A DNA stretch of 64,000 nt from Pseudoalteromonas sp. T1lg23B (GCF_002964665.1 NZ_PQBZ01000034.1:1426429-1490428), one strand, 5' to 3'. Shown: positions 19,353 to 29,704, counted from the first letter of the stretch. The notes: a model not told the origin generated them from the sequence alone. Made by a program: numbers and translations.

Positions 19353-19719
19353 AATTAACTCCGTCTGTGCGCCCTCAAATCGACGCAACTTAATATTCTT
19401 CAATAGGGCGCGAAGTTTACGCTAATGCTTAGCTACAAGCAAGCCTATTTTTGTATAAAATGAATAAAAAATAACTGCAATGAGGGCGAATCATTATTTT
19501 TTGCTAGTTTATCCAAAAACGCCGCTAAACCAAAGTTCTTTTTTACACTTTTAAGACGATTTAGAAAGCTCATAAAACAGCCATTAAGTTGTCTAAATAA
19601 TCAACAAGATATAGTAATAAGTTATTTTTTTAGCCAGATTCGGACAAAATATCGAGCTAGTTAAATTTTTGTAGTACACTCGCTTTGTATCTCGTAACTT
19701 ATTTTTGGCTTGGAGCACA
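19353..19719. other. Divergent intergenic region rplU/ispB
   Basis: This 367-bp AT-rich region holds the candidate rplU promoter at 19452-19480. A TACACT at 19675-19680 could be the -10 box of ispB. I see no gene, repeat or RNA in the rest. Confidence 0.5.
19452..19480 (-). promoter_or_regulatory. Candidate sigma-70 promoter of rplU-rpmA
   Basis: On the minus strand TTGCAG and TATACA are separated by exactly 17 bases, about 100 bp upstream of the rplU start. The match is by eye only. Confidence 0.45.
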
Positions 19720-20691
19720 ATGGATATCAAAACTATCCAGACGTTAATCGAACCTGACATGCTTAACGTCAATCAACTTATTCACGCACAAATGCAGTCC
19801 AACGTTGCTTTAGTTAACCAACTAGGACTCTACATTGTTAACAGCGGTGGCAAGCGCATTCGCCCCATGCTCACGTTGCTTACAGCCAAAGCTTTAGAAT
19901 GTCCGAACGATACACACGTAACACTGGCAACCATTATCGAGTTTATCCATACCGCAACACTGCTTCACGATGATGTGGTTGATGAATCAGCGTTACGCCG
20001 CGGCGAGCCTACAGCTAATGCGGAGTTTGGCAATGCAGCAAGTGTGTTAGTTGGCGACTTTATCTATACCCGCTCATTCCAGTTAATGGTCGGATTAAAC
20101 AACATGCAGGTCATGCAAATACTTGCCGACGCGACTAACGTCATCGCTGAAGGAGAAGTATTGCAGTTAATGAATTGCAACGATCCAGATACCACAGAAA
20201 AAAGTTATATGCAGGTTATCTACAGCAAAACAGCCAAGCTATTCGAAGCTGCGACGATGCTACCCGCTGTAGTTTTAGAACGCTCAGCTGACGTACAAGA
20301 AGCATTGAAATTATACGGTATGCATTTAGGCACCGCGTTTCAATTAGTGGATGATGTACTTGATTACAGCGCAAATGCAGAGCAAATGGGTAAAAATCTT
20401 GGCGACGATCTTGCCGAAGGAAAACCAACCTTACCCCTGATTTATGCCATGCAGCATGGTTCTGAGCACCAAGTCGCTCAAATCAGAGAAGCAATTGAAA
20501 CTGGGAATGGCATGGCCTATTTGGAAGATATTCTCGCTACACTTGAACAAACAAAAGCGCTCGAATTTGCGATGGAAAAAGCCAGAAATGAAGCGCAAAA
20601 AGCGATCAGCTACCTGGCTTTTTTACCTGATTCACCATACAAACAAGCTTTGATAGCGCTGGCTGAACTGTCAGTGGCCAGAGACCATTAA
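19720..20691 (+). CDS. ispB: Octaprenyl diphosphate synthase
   Basis: IspB makes the polyprenyl side chain of ubiquinone by adding isopentenyl diphosphate units. The 323-residue all-helical prenyltransferase has GGKRIRPMLTLL, the first aspartate-rich motif LLHDDVVDES and the second LVDDVLDYSA. I chose the ATG at 19720, with GGAG four bases upstream. It is divergent from rplU, the usual arrangement, and ends at a shared terminator with yggX. Product chain length (C40) is inferred from the family. Confidence 0.96.
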   Translation: MDIKTIQTLIEPDMLNVNQLIHAQMQSNVALVNQLGLYIVNSGGKRIRPMLTLLTAKALECPNDTHVTLATIIEFIHTATLLHDDVVDESALRRGEPTANAEFGNAASVLVGDFIYTRSFQLMVGLNNMQVMQILADATNVIAEGEVLQLMNCNDPDTTEKSYMQVIYSKTAKLFEAATMLPAVVLERSADVQEALKLYGMHLGTAFQLVDDVLDYSANAEQMGKNLGDDLAEGKPTLPLIYAMQHGSEHQVAQIREAIETGNGMAYLEDILATLEQTKALEFAMEKARNEAQKAISYLAFLPDSPYKQALIALAELSVARDH

Positions 20692-20710
20692 TACCTTACT
20701 CGTAAGTATT

Positions 20711-20739
20711 AAAAAAAGGCTGCAATTGCAGCCTTTTTT
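20711..20739. terminator. Bidirectional terminator between ispB and yggX
   Basis: AAAAAAGGCTGCAATTGCAGCCTTTTTT is a perfect palindrome with A/T tails suited to both strands. Confidence 0.92.
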
Positions 20740-20759
20740 AATAGCTAATAGTCCAAAAA

Positions 20760-21035
20760 CTACTTTTGTTCAGGTGGGCGATAACCTTCGATTTCTACTT
20801 CTTTATTTTCAAATAAGAAACCTACCATTTGTTCTTCCAGTAGTGCTCTATGTTCTGGATCCATCATATTCAAATGTTTTTCGTTAATCAGCATTGTTTG
20901 CTTATGCTGCCACTGCTGCCAGGCTTCTTTTGAAATATTATTAAAAATCTTTTCGCCGATCTCGCCCGGATACAGTTGAAAATCTAAACCTGGGGCTTCT
21001 TTTTGTAGCTTTTGACAAAAAACAGTACGTGCCAT
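20760..21035 (-). CDS. yggX: Fe(II)-trafficking protein YggX
   Basis: YggX is a small protein (91 residues here) thought to protect Fe-S clusters against oxidative damage. The conserved N-terminus [20 protein letters not shown] and W-Q-x-W-x-x-x-Q segment ([19 protein letters not shown]) are intact. It follows mutY by 38 bp on the same strand; mutY-yggX is a conserved pair, fitting as MutY is an Fe-S enzyme. Confidence 0.96.
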   Translation of the reverse strand: MARTVFCQKLQKEAPGLDFQLYPGEIGEKIFNNISKEAWQQWQHKQTMLINEKHLNMMDPEHRALLEEQMVGFLFENKEVEIEGYRPPEQK

Positions 21036-21073
21036 AATTTTTCCACATCAAATTAGAATCTAATAGCCTTAGT

Positions 21074-22132
21074 CTAACTCATTGCGCTGAGGACTTTAAC
21101 CAACTTTTTCGTAGGTGCCGCCAACCCAACTTCAGCATGCTCGTCTAAGTCATACCAAATAATTGGCTGCTCATGTGCAAAATCAGGGATCGCTGCCAAC
21201 CTATACACCAGTGGATGAATCGTTAATTCGAAATGAGTAAAGATATGGATAAACGATTGCAATGAATGTGACTGCCCTCGCAATCCATGTTGCGCAATAA
21301 ACTGCTCCACTTGTTCCAGAGTCTGAAACTCAAAAAAGCCAAACAACCCGCCCCAAATACCCGTGCTGGGCCTTTTCTCCATCAATAGCTTATTCTCGGC
21401 ATTGAGGATTAAATGATAGGCCTGCTTTTTAGGTTTTGCTTTTTTCGGCTTTGGATTCGGAAAAGCTTTAACCTTGTCATGCTTATGGGCTAAACATTGC
21501 TGCACTAAGGGACAAGCAGCACAATTAAAATTACTTCTTGAACAGTGGCTCGCGCCTAAGTCCATCATTGCCTGATTGAATTCAGTAACATTATTTTTGG
21601 GTGTGAGTGCGTCACTTAGCGCCCAAAGTTGCTTTTCTACGCCTTTGACACCATACCAACCTTCAACCATAAAAAAACGTGCTAAAACTCGTTTTACATT
21701 ACCATCTAAAATCGGGTGATGCTGACCCAATGCCAAAGATAAAATTGCGCCTGCTGTAGAGCGTCCAATACCGGGTAATGCCATAACCTGTTCTAAGGTT
21801 TGCGGAAACTGACCATTAAACTCATTGGCCACAATTTTTGCAGTTTTGTGTAGATTTCGAGCCCTTGCGTAATAGCCAAGACCGGTCCAATGATGGAGCA
21901 CTTCATCTTCTGGAGCCTCAGCCAATGCCTCGATTGTAGGAAAGCGAGCCATAAAACGTTCGAAGTAAGGAATGACAGTAACAACCTGAGTTTGTTGTAG
22001 CATAACCTCAGATACCCATACCTTGTAAGGTGTTTTACCTAACTGCCAAGGCAAAGTCTTACGCCCATGTAGGTGATACCAATTGACCACTTGATCGGCG
22101 AACCATGTCGCCTGCTCATTAGATACCTGCAT
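21074..22132 (-). CDS. mutY: Adenine DNA glycosylase
   Basis: MutY removes adenine mispaired with 8-oxoguanine. The 352-residue protein has the catalytic glutamate in [13 protein letters not shown], the helix-hairpin-helix [12 protein letters not shown], the catalytic aspartate in [11 protein letters not shown] and the 4Fe-4S ligands in the spacing C-x6-C-x2-C-x5-C. A C-terminal NUDIX-like domain that reads 8-oxoG occupies about 230-350. Start: ATG at 22132 (MQVSNEQ) is preferred over a GTG nine bases upstream; neither has a strong ribosome site. It is divergent from trmB with 123 bp between, as in related genomes. Confidence 0.96.
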   Translation of the reverse strand: MQVSNEQATWFADQVVNWYHLHGRKTLPWQLGKTPYKVWVSEVMLQQTQVVTVIPYFERFMARFPTIEALAEAPEDEVLHHWTGLGYYARARNLHKTAKIVANEFNGQFPQTLEQVMALPGIGRSTAGAILSLALGQHHPILDGNVKRVLARFFMVEGWYGVKGVEKQLWALSDALTPKNNVTEFNQAMMDLGASHCSRSNFNCAACPLVQQCLAHKHDKVKAFPNPKPKKAKPKKQAYHLILNAENKLLMEKRPSTGIWGGLFGFFEFQTLEQVEQFIAQHGLRGQSHSLQSFIHIFTHFELTIHPLVYRLAAIPDFAHEQPIIWYDLDEHAEVGLAAPTKKLVKVLSAMS

Positions 22133-22255
22133 TAACCACACTATTTATTAATTTATTTCTAGGGCGCCAGTGTATGGTGCTTTTAAAAACAGTCAAGCTA
22201 TTGTACTTGGGCCAATGAATAGGGATAATGTGCGCCCGTTTTTTACACCGCAGAA

Positions 22256-22987
22256 ATGATTATGAGTGAATCGAGCAAAACCGCGCTGGAACAAGCACAG
22301 CAAGAAGGTAAATACATCCGCAAAGTACGCAGCTTTGTAAAACGTGAAGGTCGTTTAACCAAAGGACAAGATGCGGCTATTGAAAAGTGCTGGCCAACCA
22401 TGGGCTTAGAGCACAGCCAAGGAATGCTCGATTTCACAAAAGTCTTTGGTAATAACAATGATGTCGTACTAGAAATCGGTTTCGGTATGGGTAAATCGCT
22501 GGTAGAAATGGCCAAAAATGCCCCTCATCTTAATTTTATCGGCATTGAAGTACATCGCCCAGGCGTAGGCGCTTGTCTGATGGATGCCGATGAACAGCAA
22601 GTAACAAACTTACGTGTATTCGAACACGATGCCGTTGAGGTTCTAGCTGACTGTATTGCCGACGGAAGTTTAACAACTATGCAGCTTTTCTTCCCTGACC
22701 CTTGGCACAAGAAACGTCACCATAAACGCCGTATTGTGCAACCAGAGTTTGTTGAAAGCCTTAGGAAGAAGCTAAAAATTGGTGGTGTTTTTCACATGGC
22801 CACCGATTGGGAAAACTATGCGGAGCATATGCTAGAAGTGATGCAAGCTGCGCCGGGTTATGAAAACATTTCACAGACAAATGATTACGTTCCTCGTCCC
22901 GAAAACCGCCCTCTAACTAAGTTTGAACAACGTGGTCATAGACTTGGTCACGGTGTTTGGGATCTGATGTTTAAGCGCGTTGCCTAA
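22256..22987 (+). CDS. trmB: tRNA (guanine-N7)-methyltransferase
   Basis: TrmB makes m7G46 in tRNA using S-adenosylmethionine. The 243-residue protein shows the SAM motif [15 protein letters not shown], the conserved [10 protein letters not shown] and the catalytic [15 protein letters not shown]. An ATG six bases downstream (22262) is an equally good start. It is divergent from mutY and followed by rsmC after a small terminator. Confidence 0.96.
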   Translation: MIMSESSKTALEQAQQEGKYIRKVRSFVKREGRLTKGQDAAIEKCWPTMGLEHSQGMLDFTKVFGNNNDVVLEIGFGMGKSLVEMAKNAPHLNFIGIEVHRPGVGACLMDADEQQVTNLRVFEHDAVEVLADCIADGSLTTMQLFFPDPWHKKRHHKRRIVQPEFVESLRKKLKIGGVFHMATDWENYAEHMLEVMQAAPGYENISQTNDYVPRPENRPLTKFEQRGHRLGHGVWDLMFKRVA

Positions 22988-23010
22988 CCGTTTCGGTTTT
23001 AAAAAACTAT

Positions 23011-23033
23011 TTGGGCCTTATTAGGCCCTTTAA
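23011..23033 (+). terminator. Terminator after trmB
   Basis: GGGCCT pairs with AGGCCC and is followed by TTTAAT. It is short, and the rsmC start lies 12 bases further on, so read-through is possible. Confidence 0.55.
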
Positions 23034-23044
23034 TATGAGTGATT

Positions 23045-24079
23045 ATGAGTAAGTTAACAAACCCCAGCCTGTTGCTACTTCGCAACGAAGACGAGTTACT
23101 TGGCAACAACATTTTGGTCATCAATACAAACCGAGATGGTTTTTTTGCTGAGCTGACCAAGCTTAATCCGAATGCCCAAATTAACGCCTTTAGCTACAAT
23201 GTGGCTGATCATAATGACTCGAGTAAGTATCCAAACATTAATAGTTATGTAGCCCACAGCTTGCCAACTCTTGACGACGTAGATTTAATTATTTACTACT
23301 ATCCAAAGTCAAAGCCCGAAGCTTTAATGATGCTTGATAACATCAGAGCTGTTGCAAACAAAAATACCCGTTTATTGGTTGTTGGTGATAATAAAGGCGG
23401 GGTTAAGTCAGTTGAAAAGCAACTTAAGCCTTTTGCTGGGCAATTTTATAAGTTAGAAAGTGCCAAACATTGTGTGCTGTATGAGTTTTCCGATCTCACA
23501 GTCAACCCTAACTTCGATATAACACAGTACCACACGACATTCAGTGTGTGCGTCGCAGAGAAAACCTTCGATGTGGTTAGTGTCCCCGGTGTCTTTAATC
23601 ACGGTAAGCTTGATGTAGGAACCAAACTTCTGCTTGAAAACATCCCACTACCATATAAAGGTAAGGTGCTGGATTTTGGTTGTGGTGCAGGCATCATTGC
23701 TACTTTTCTCGGCACTCAGCAAAGTGAGCTTAGGCTTTTTTGTTCCGATGTCAGCGCGCTCGCAATATACGCTACCCAGCAAACTTTGGCTCTAAACGAC
23801 CTAACAGCAGAATGTATACTTAGCGATGGTTTGCAAGAAGTGAGCGGTCAATTCAATCTCATTATTAGCAATCCTCCTTTTCATACCGGAATTGCAACAG
23901 ATTATGGTATTGCAGAGCGATTTTTAGAGCAAACTAAAGGATTTATGAAACCAAGCGGACAAGTACAAATTGTTGCCAATAACTTTTTAAAGTATCCGCC
24001 AATTCTAGAACAACAGTTTGGCCAGTACACTATTCTTGCTAAAAACACTAAATTCACAGTGTATCAAGCGACAAAGTGA
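23045..24079 (+). CDS. rsmC: 16S rRNA (guanine-N2-1207) methyltransferase
   Basis: RsmC methylates G1207 of 16S rRNA in the 30S subunit. The 344-residue protein has two Rossmann-like halves. The N-terminal one is degenerate. The C-terminal catalytic half has KVLDFGCGAGIIATFLG (SAM motif) and LIISNPPFHTG (the NPPF catalytic motif) at about residue 275. I chose the ATG at 23045 over a GTG two codons earlier. Confidence 0.9.
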   Translation: MSKLTNPSLLLLRNEDELLGNNILVINTNRDGFFAELTKLNPNAQINAFSYNVADHNDSSKYPNINSYVAHSLPTLDDVDLIIYYYPKSKPEALMMLDNIRAVANKNTRLLVVGDNKGGVKSVEKQLKPFAGQFYKLESAKHCVLYEFSDLTVNPNFDITQYHTTFSVCVAEKTFDVVSVPGVFNHGKLDVGTKLLLENIPLPYKGKVLDFGCGAGIIATFLGTQQSELRLFCSDVSALAIYATQQTLALNDLTAECILSDGLQEVSGQFNLIISNPPFHTGIATDYGIAERFLEQTKGFMKPSGQVQIVANNFLKYPPILEQQFGQYTILAKNTKFTVYQATK

Positions 24080-24321
24080 TCTCATCACCATAACTGCACC
24101 GGTTTTAAGGTCTGATATTGGATAAAATAACATGCACAGTCAGTGATTTTTTTGTTATTTTATTCAATCTCTTTGCTACACTAGAATGTAGTTCATACCG
24201 TTCGACTCTTTTTCGCGCCAAATAAAGCCAATTTGAGTGACTTGTGCGCCCTAAGTTGCTTTATGAGTTGCCAAAAGTATAGCGAATTAGTATTTGGTAA
24301 CAGGCTGAGTTAAGGCTGATA

Positions 24322-25941
24322 ATGACAAAGCAGGCATCAAAAACAAGTATAAGGAAAGTTTTAATTAGTGCGGTAATGCTCGTTACAGCTCTATGCCTGT
24401 CTCTATCTATTTCTATTTCTACTTACTTAGATATCAAAGAACAACGGCAGTTGATCATCAATAAACTCGATATGATCGCTGAGATTATTTCATTTAACGC
24501 ACAAATAACACTGATTTTTGAGGACAGAAAAACAGAAGAAAAACGTTTAAAGTCGTTTAAGAAAGTCGAACTCGTTAAGAATATTCACATATATGACATC
24601 GATGATGTAACCAATAAGCCGGTATTTTTTACCAGCTACAATGCTTCAAAAACCCCACCTGTACCACTAAAGGTTAATAGCATTGAGCAACTTCAAGAGC
24701 CTAGAATAACCGAAGACTATATTGAGCTTATCAAGCCGGTGATTTATGAAGATAAAATCGAAGGCTATGTTTATATTCGCGGTGGTTTAGAGCGTTTAAA
24801 TGAGTATATTAATACTAAGATATTAGTCGATATTACTTTGACTTTGTTTGTGTTGCTACTGGTTCTACTGGTTGCTAGAGGTATTCAAAGACGCATCGCC
24901 CGACCAATAGAAGAGCTTTCAATTTTGCTGCAAGATGTATCAAAAAATCACAATTACAGCACCCGAGCTTCAAGCAGTCACATCGAAGAAATCAATATAT
25001 TAGCAAGCAGTTTAAACGTGATGTTAACTCGAACCCAGAATCAATTAGAGAGACATCAAGCAGACAAGTTAGAAATAAAAAAATTAAACCAAAGCCTAGA
25101 AGAAAAAGTCAACCAACGAACTATTGCACTGCGCGAAGCAAACCAAGAACTGCTAAATACATTAGAGCGTATGCACCAGTATCAGAACCAAATTGTCGAA
25201 AACGAGAAAATGGCGTCTTTGGGGCAGATGGTAGCGGGTGTCGCACATGAAGTTAATACCCCTATTGGCTTAGGGGTCACAGGCTCAACTCTGTTACGAG
25301 ATAAACTGGCAGACATCAAAATCGCCTTTGAACAAAAGCACCTCACCTCCAAACAGCTGGAACGTTTCATTAGTGATGGCATTGAAAACCTCGATTTAAT
25401 CTATAGAAATTTAAACCGAGCAGCAGACCTAATTTCTAGTTTCAAACGCGTTGCTGTGAGTCAAGACTTGGAATTAAGCTCCGATGTTAATCTAGCAACT
25501 CTGTTAGATAATATTATTAAGGCAATGAAGCCTGACTTAGTGAGCAAGAACCCCACGATTAATGTAGATTGCCAAGAAGATTTGGTCATTAGTAGTAAGG
25601 CAGGTCCCCTACAACAAATATTTGAACAACTGATATCCAACTCGTTGCTACATGGCTTTAGTAGCGCTGAGGGCAATGTCATCGACATAAAAATAGCCAA
25701 AGACCAAAACCAGTTGACTATCGAATACAGTGATAATGGTAGCGGTGTATCCAGTTCCATCAAAAAACGTATCTTTGATCCATTTGTGACTACGCGACGC
25801 GGTGAAGGCGGTAGTGGGTTAGGTATGCATTTAGTATACAACCTCATTACCCAAGCTTTACACGGTAACATCTCGCTTGATGAAAGTTATAAAACAGGCG
25901 CTAGATTTATTCTCACTCTTCCGTTAGGTGAGGTGAACTAA
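24322..25941 (+). CDS. Sensor histidine kinase with CHASE8-like periplasmic domain
   Basis: The 539-residue kinase has membrane segments at about 13-33 and 167-187. Between them is a periplasmic domain of about 130 residues resembling CHASE8 (MIAEIISFNAQITLIFEDRK, VKNIHIYD). A HAMP linker, a coiled coil (about 240-295), a dimerisation domain with the phosphoacceptor histidine in VAGVAHEVNTPIG (about 309) and an ATPase domain with GSGLGMHLVYNL follow. It has no receiver domain. The stop overlaps the start of a YfiR-like gene by one base (TAATG), so the two are coupled. YfiR partners normally bind CHASE8-type sensors of diguanylate cyclases; here the output is a kinase. The cognate response regulator is unclear. 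Confidence 0.85.
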   Translation: MTKQASKTSIRKVLISAVMLVTALCLSLSISISTYLDIKEQRQLIINKLDMIAEIISFNAQITLIFEDRKTEEKRLKSFKKVELVKNIHIYDIDDVTNKPVFFTSYNASKTPPVPLKVNSIEQLQEPRITEDYIELIKPVIYEDKIEGYVYIRGGLERLNEYINTKILVDITLTLFVLLLVLLVARGIQRRIARPIEELSILLQDVSKNHNYSTRASSSHIEEINILASSLNVMLTRTQNQLERHQADKLEIKKLNQSLEEKVNQRTIALREANQELLNTLERMHQYQNQIVENEKMASLGQMVAGVAHEVNTPIGLGVTGSTLLRDKLADIKIAFEQKHLTSKQLERFISDGIENLDLIYRNLNRAADLISSFKRVAVSQDLELSSDVNLATLLDNIIKAMKPDLVSKNPTINVDCQEDLVISSKAGPLQQIFEQLISNSLLHGFSSAEGNVIDIKIAKDQNQLTIEYSDNGSGVSSSIKKRIFDPFVTTRRGEGGSGLGMHLVYNLITQALHGNISLDESYKTGARFILTLPLGEVN

Positions 25942-26456
25942 TGCGCTTGCTGATATCGATTTTATTAATAATTCCATTTTTATCTAGTGCAAAATCACCT
26001 GATCAGGTGCGTTCGGCGTTTTTGTATCAGATGGCAAAATTTATTGAATTCCCTAATCAGCAAACAAAAATGTCTACCCGATTTTGTTTTCTAAATATAG
26101 ATAACGGGCCGGGGTTAATTCTGGCGGGAAACCGTAGTTTAAAAATTAGAAACTTGCCAATAGAAATAATACAAATTAAAAAGCCGACCAATTTAGGGGA
26201 ACTTTCTCAGCAGTGTGATATCACATACATTGATGAAAGTAATGAAGATGATATACTTACCGCTTGGACCGATACAACCCCGCTTGATACGGTGTTTGTG
26301 GGGGAGAGCATAGACTTTCTCGAAGGTGGCGGAGTCGCATCTTTGGTCCAAGAAGGGAGTAAAATACGGCTGTATATTAATAAGCAACAAGTTTCGCAAC
26401 ATAATTTTAAAGTGTTATCAAGACTGCTTGCAGTTTCTAAGTTTCATCCTAATTAA
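25941..26456 (+). CDS. YfiR-like periplasmic protein (DUF4154)
   Basis: A 171-residue exported protein (signal peptide about 1-17) of the YfiR/DUF4154 family. The pattern is visible as RSAFLYQMAKFIEFP, QQCDITYID, VGESIDFLEGGGVASLV, IRLYINKQQVSQHNFKVLSRLL. In Pseudomonas, YfiR inhibits the membrane cyclase YfiN through its periplasmic domain. Here the gene is translationally coupled to a histidine kinase with a YfiN-like sensor, so it is inferred to modulate that kinase. arcA begins 107 bp downstream, so read-through into arcA is possible. Confidence 0.82.
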   Translation: MRLLISILLIIPFLSSAKSPDQVRSAFLYQMAKFIEFPNQQTKMSTRFCFLNIDNGPGLILAGNRSLKIRNLPIEIIQIKKPTNLGELSQQCDITYIDESNEDDILTAWTDTTPLDTVFVGESIDFLEGGGVASLVQEGSKIRLYINKQQVSQHNFKVLSRLLAVSKFHPN

Positions 26457-26563
26457 TTTTACTTGTTAACAATTAGATATACTCCTATAATCGTAAATAT
26501 TCGGTTTTATTAGATAGTACCGAATTTCATGTAAATAATATATTCCGAAAAGGTTAATTAATA

Positions 26564-27280
26564 ATGCAAACGCCAGTCATTCTGATTGTAGAGGATGAAG
26601 ACGTAACTCGCCTGAACCTCGTTAGTTTATTTGAAGCGGAAGGTTACAAAGTAATTGAAGCCATAGATGGCGATGACATGCATGACAAACTGACAGCGCA
26701 TGACGACGTCAACCTTGTTGTTATGGACATCAATCTTCCGGGTAAAAACGGCCTGATTCTCGCTCGTGAATTACGTCAAAAGAGAAACATTGGCCTAATT
26801 TTCTTAACAGGCCGTGACAACGATGTCGATCGTATTCTTGGCTTAGAAATTGGTGCTGATGACTATATCACAAAACCATTTAACCCTCGTGAGCTGACTA
26901 TTCGTGCACGTAACCTGATTTCAAGAACAGGGTCTTCTAATGAAGAGTCTTCTCTTGACAGCAATGGTGTTATTACGTTCAACGGATGGGAGCTAGACGA
27001 GAATAGTCGTTGTCTAACCTCTCCAGCAGGTGAAGCTAAGCGCTTACCTAAAGGTGAATACCGTGCATTACGTTTAATGCTCGACTCACCAGGTCGCATT
27101 TTCAGTCGCGAACAGTTAATTAAACATATGACTGGCCGTGAGCTGCGTGCCAATGACCGTACTGTAGATGTAACAATTCGTCGTATCAGAAAACACTTTG
27201 AAAGCGACAGTAATACTTCTGAACTGATCAGCACCATTCATGGTGAAGGCTATCGCTTTATTGGAAAGATTGATAGCTAA
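26564..27280 (+). CDS. arcA: Aerobic respiration control response regulator ArcA
   Basis: ArcA represses aerobic metabolism genes when phosphorylated by ArcB under low oxygen. The 238-residue protein has exactly the E. coli length. The receiver has the phosphoacceptor in [13 protein letters not shown] (Asp55) and the highly conserved [17 protein letters not shown] and [20 protein letters not shown]. The C-terminal OmpR-type winged helix ends [15 protein letters not shown] and [11 protein letters not shown]. It is convergent with arcB. Likely targets in this window include the PDH genes and mdh, from knowledge of E. coli. Confidence 0.98.
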   Translation: MQTPVILIVEDEDVTRLNLVSLFEAEGYKVIEAIDGDDMHDKLTAHDDVNLVVMDINLPGKNGLILARELRQKRNIGLIFLTGRDNDVDRILGLEIGADDYITKPFNPRELTIRARNLISRTGSSNEESSLDSNGVITFNGWELDENSRCLTSPAGEAKRLPKGEYRALRLMLDSPGRIFSREQLIKHMTGRELRANDRTVDVTIRRIRKHFESDSNTSELISTIHGEGYRFIGKIDS

Positions 27281-27315
27281 TAGAACATTGGTTTCAGGGA
27301 GTTTTGCAATTATTG

Positions 27316-27345
27316 AGTAAGGGGCGTAACAGCCCCTTATTTTTA
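27316..27345. terminator. Terminator shared by arcA and arcB
   Basis: TAAGGGGC pairs with GCCCCTTA, followed by a T run on the plus strand. It lies between the two convergent stop codons. Confidence 0.85.
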
Positions 27346-29676
27346 TGCTTCGTTTCGGTTCAACGCCAACTTTTCTATCACTTGCTCTAACAACGATTGT
27401 CCTAACTCAATTTTATCTTCTAGTTGCTCGATCCACATGCTCAGCACGTCCGCGTCGACTTGCTCTGCGTCCAGCTCCATTTTCTTAGCATGTAACTGCA
27501 CTTGATTTAACCCAACAGAGCCCGCTGCACCTTTTAATTTATGCGCAACAGATGCGTATTCATCAATATCTTGGTTATCGAGCGCTTGGCGTAGTTCAGT
27601 ACAATATTTAGGGTTAAGTGTTTTAAATAATCGTGCACTGCGTTTGAATGCATCAACCCCCATTGAGTCCATAAAATCTGTAATGGTTTCAATATCGAGT
27701 TCATGCTGTTGCTGTTCGCTAAAAGTGACTTTCCCTGAGTGCTCTTTGGCGCTGTTTTGTTTAGCATCAATACCAAACAAGTCCGCTAGCATTCGATCTA
27801 AACGCGTTGTATTGATAGGTTTTGCTAGCGCTCCTTGTATGCTTATACCTTCTAGCTCTTGCTCGGCGCTACGAACATTCGCTGTTAATGCAACAATAGG
27901 AAGGTCATCGTAATGGCTATCAGCACGTATTTCCTTAGCAACTTGGTCTCCGTTAATGTCAGGCAACTGCATATCCAGCAAAATCAGGTCCAAGTCATCT
28001 TCTGTCGCTACCAAAGACAAGGCGTCTTCACCAGTTTCTGCCCAAATAACTTCATGACCACGCTGTTCTAAGAGGTTAGTAGCAATTTCAGCGTTAAGCG
28101 GTACATCTTCAACAAGGAGAATATAGAGACTTCTACCTGCGTAGCTTTGTTGTTTGGGAGCACTACACAGGGTCAATGGAATATCTACATCAAAACGACT
28201 TCCCTGCCCTTCTATGCTGCTGACTCTAATTTGGCCTTTCATCGCTAATACCAGTGCTTTAGTAACCGCCAAACCAATGCCTGAGCCAATCGCATTCGCT
28301 CCTGTTAAATCTGGTGCTTTGTAATACATGTCAAAAATACGTTCTTGTTGATCACTTGGGATCCCCAAACCTGTATCTATAACACTAATTGTTAGCCATG
28401 GCCCCGTTTCTCTGTTTTCACGTCGACACTCTAGTGTTACGCCACCCTTGTGCGTAAATTTAACCGCGTTATTGATAAGGTTCCATAACACTTGCCGCAA
28501 ACGCGTAGGGTCAAGTAACGCATAGACATCCAACATACCCGAACGATTAATCGTGAAATCGAGCCCCTTTTGATCAGCTATCAAGCCTGCAAAATTAACG
28601 ACATCGTTTATAAAATCAGATACATTGATACTATCGGTTGCTATGTCTAGCTGCTCCCTATCAATCTTATCTAAATCTATAATATCGTTAAAAATATTAC
28701 CAAGCGTTTCAGCGCTCGAAAATATGGTATTACACCAGCTCTTTTGCTGCTGAGACAACTCGGTATCCAGTAACATACGTGTTAAGCCAACAATTCCATT
28801 TAATGGGGTGCGTAACTCATGGCTTAATGTAGCGATAAACTTACCTTTATCCTTATAGGCAGTTTCAAGGGCTTGCTCTGCTTCTTTACGACTGGTGATG
28901 TCACGACCAAACGCCAGTAAACCAATGTATTGTCCATCATCATTTATAAAAGGCAACTTGCGCATTTCGAACCAACGATTTTCGTCATTAACTGGATACT
29001 CAACATCCAAGGTAATTGGCTTATGAGTTGTCGAAACTTCCGTATCGGTTCGCAATACTTCAGGCAGAAAGCTTTGTGGATAAATTTGTTCAACAGAGCG
29101 GCCTATCAACTCTTCACTGGGTTTACCTATCACCAGCTCAAACATCTTATTACAACCCGCAAATACGCCATTTTCATCTCGGTAATAGAATAAGTCAGGT
29201 GAGGAGTCGACGATGGAGCGTAACAACATGCCTTGTTGCGCAAGTTCTTGCTGTGTTTTCTTGCGCTCGGCTATTTCTTTACGAAGTTCTTCAATCGCTC
29301 GATGCTTTGCATGTAACGCCATTTTACGTTCATCGATCTCATTGTTTAAGCGATTGATATTGTCTTTTAGGGTTTGGTTGAGTAGTTTTTCTTGTTTGGT
29401 TGCGGATTCAAGATAGCTTTTTGAGTCTTCCAATTGTCTCATTGCATGGATCAATATTGAGATCAGCACCGGTGATGTAACAGCTGAAAAAAACATGACC
29501 GCCAAAACATCGACAATTTTTATCTCGCCTAATGCAACGTAATAAAACATACAGGACAAGATCAACGCTATCAATAAGATGAATATATAGCACAAAAAGC
29601 TCGCAGGCTTTGCACCATATTTATTAACTAAGTTAGCTAACACGCGGGCCCAAGGGCCAAAAGAAGAATCTATCAT
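27343..29676 (-). CDS. arcB: Tripartite hybrid sensor kinase ArcB
   Basis: ArcB senses quinone redox state and phosphorylates ArcA through a His-Asp-His relay. The 777-residue protein (E. coli 778) has two N-terminal membrane segments, a coiled coil, and a PAS domain (SSPDLFYYRDENG). The kinase has SHELRTPLNGIVGL (about H286), the receiver LILLDMQLPDING (about D567) and the C-terminal HPt domain AHKLKGAAGSVGL (about H711). I chose the ATG at 29676 because it matches the E. coli N-terminal length; a GTG at 29682 and an ATG at 29694 are alternatives, but a TATAAT at 29705-29710 leaves almost no leader for the last one. Confidence 0.96.
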   Translation of the reverse strand: MIDSSFGPWARVLANLVNKYGAKPASFLCYIFILLIALILSCMFYYVALGEIKIVDVLAVMFFSAVTSPVLISILIHAMRQLEDSKSYLESATKQEKLLNQTLKDNINRLNNEIDERKMALHAKHRAIEELRKEIAERKKTQQELAQQGMLLRSIVDSSPDLFYYRDENGVFAGCNKMFELVIGKPSEELIGRSVEQIYPQSFLPEVLRTDTEVSTTHKPITLDVEYPVNDENRWFEMRKLPFINDDGQYIGLLAFGRDITSRKEAEQALETAYKDKGKFIATLSHELRTPLNGIVGLTRMLLDTELSQQQKSWCNTIFSSAETLGNIFNDIIDLDKIDREQLDIATDSINVSDFINDVVNFAGLIADQKGLDFTINRSGMLDVYALLDPTRLRQVLWNLINNAVKFTHKGGVTLECRRENRETGPWLTISVIDTGLGIPSDQQERIFDMYYKAPDLTGANAIGSGIGLAVTKALVLAMKGQIRVSSIEGQGSRFDVDIPLTLCSAPKQQSYAGRSLYILLVEDVPLNAEIATNLLEQRGHEVIWAETGEDALSLVATEDDLDLILLDMQLPDINGDQVAKEIRADSHYDDLPIVALTANVRSAEQELEGISIQGALAKPINTTRLDRMLADLFGIDAKQNSAKEHSGKVTFSEQQQHELDIETITDFMDSMGVDAFKRSARLFKTLNPKYCTELRQALDNQDIDEYASVAHKLKGAAGSVGLNQVQLHAKKMELDAEQVDADVLSMWIEQLEDKIELGQSLLEQVIEKLALNRNEA

Positions 29677-29704
29677 AGTCACCATATACCCCATTCACCC
29701 GCAC

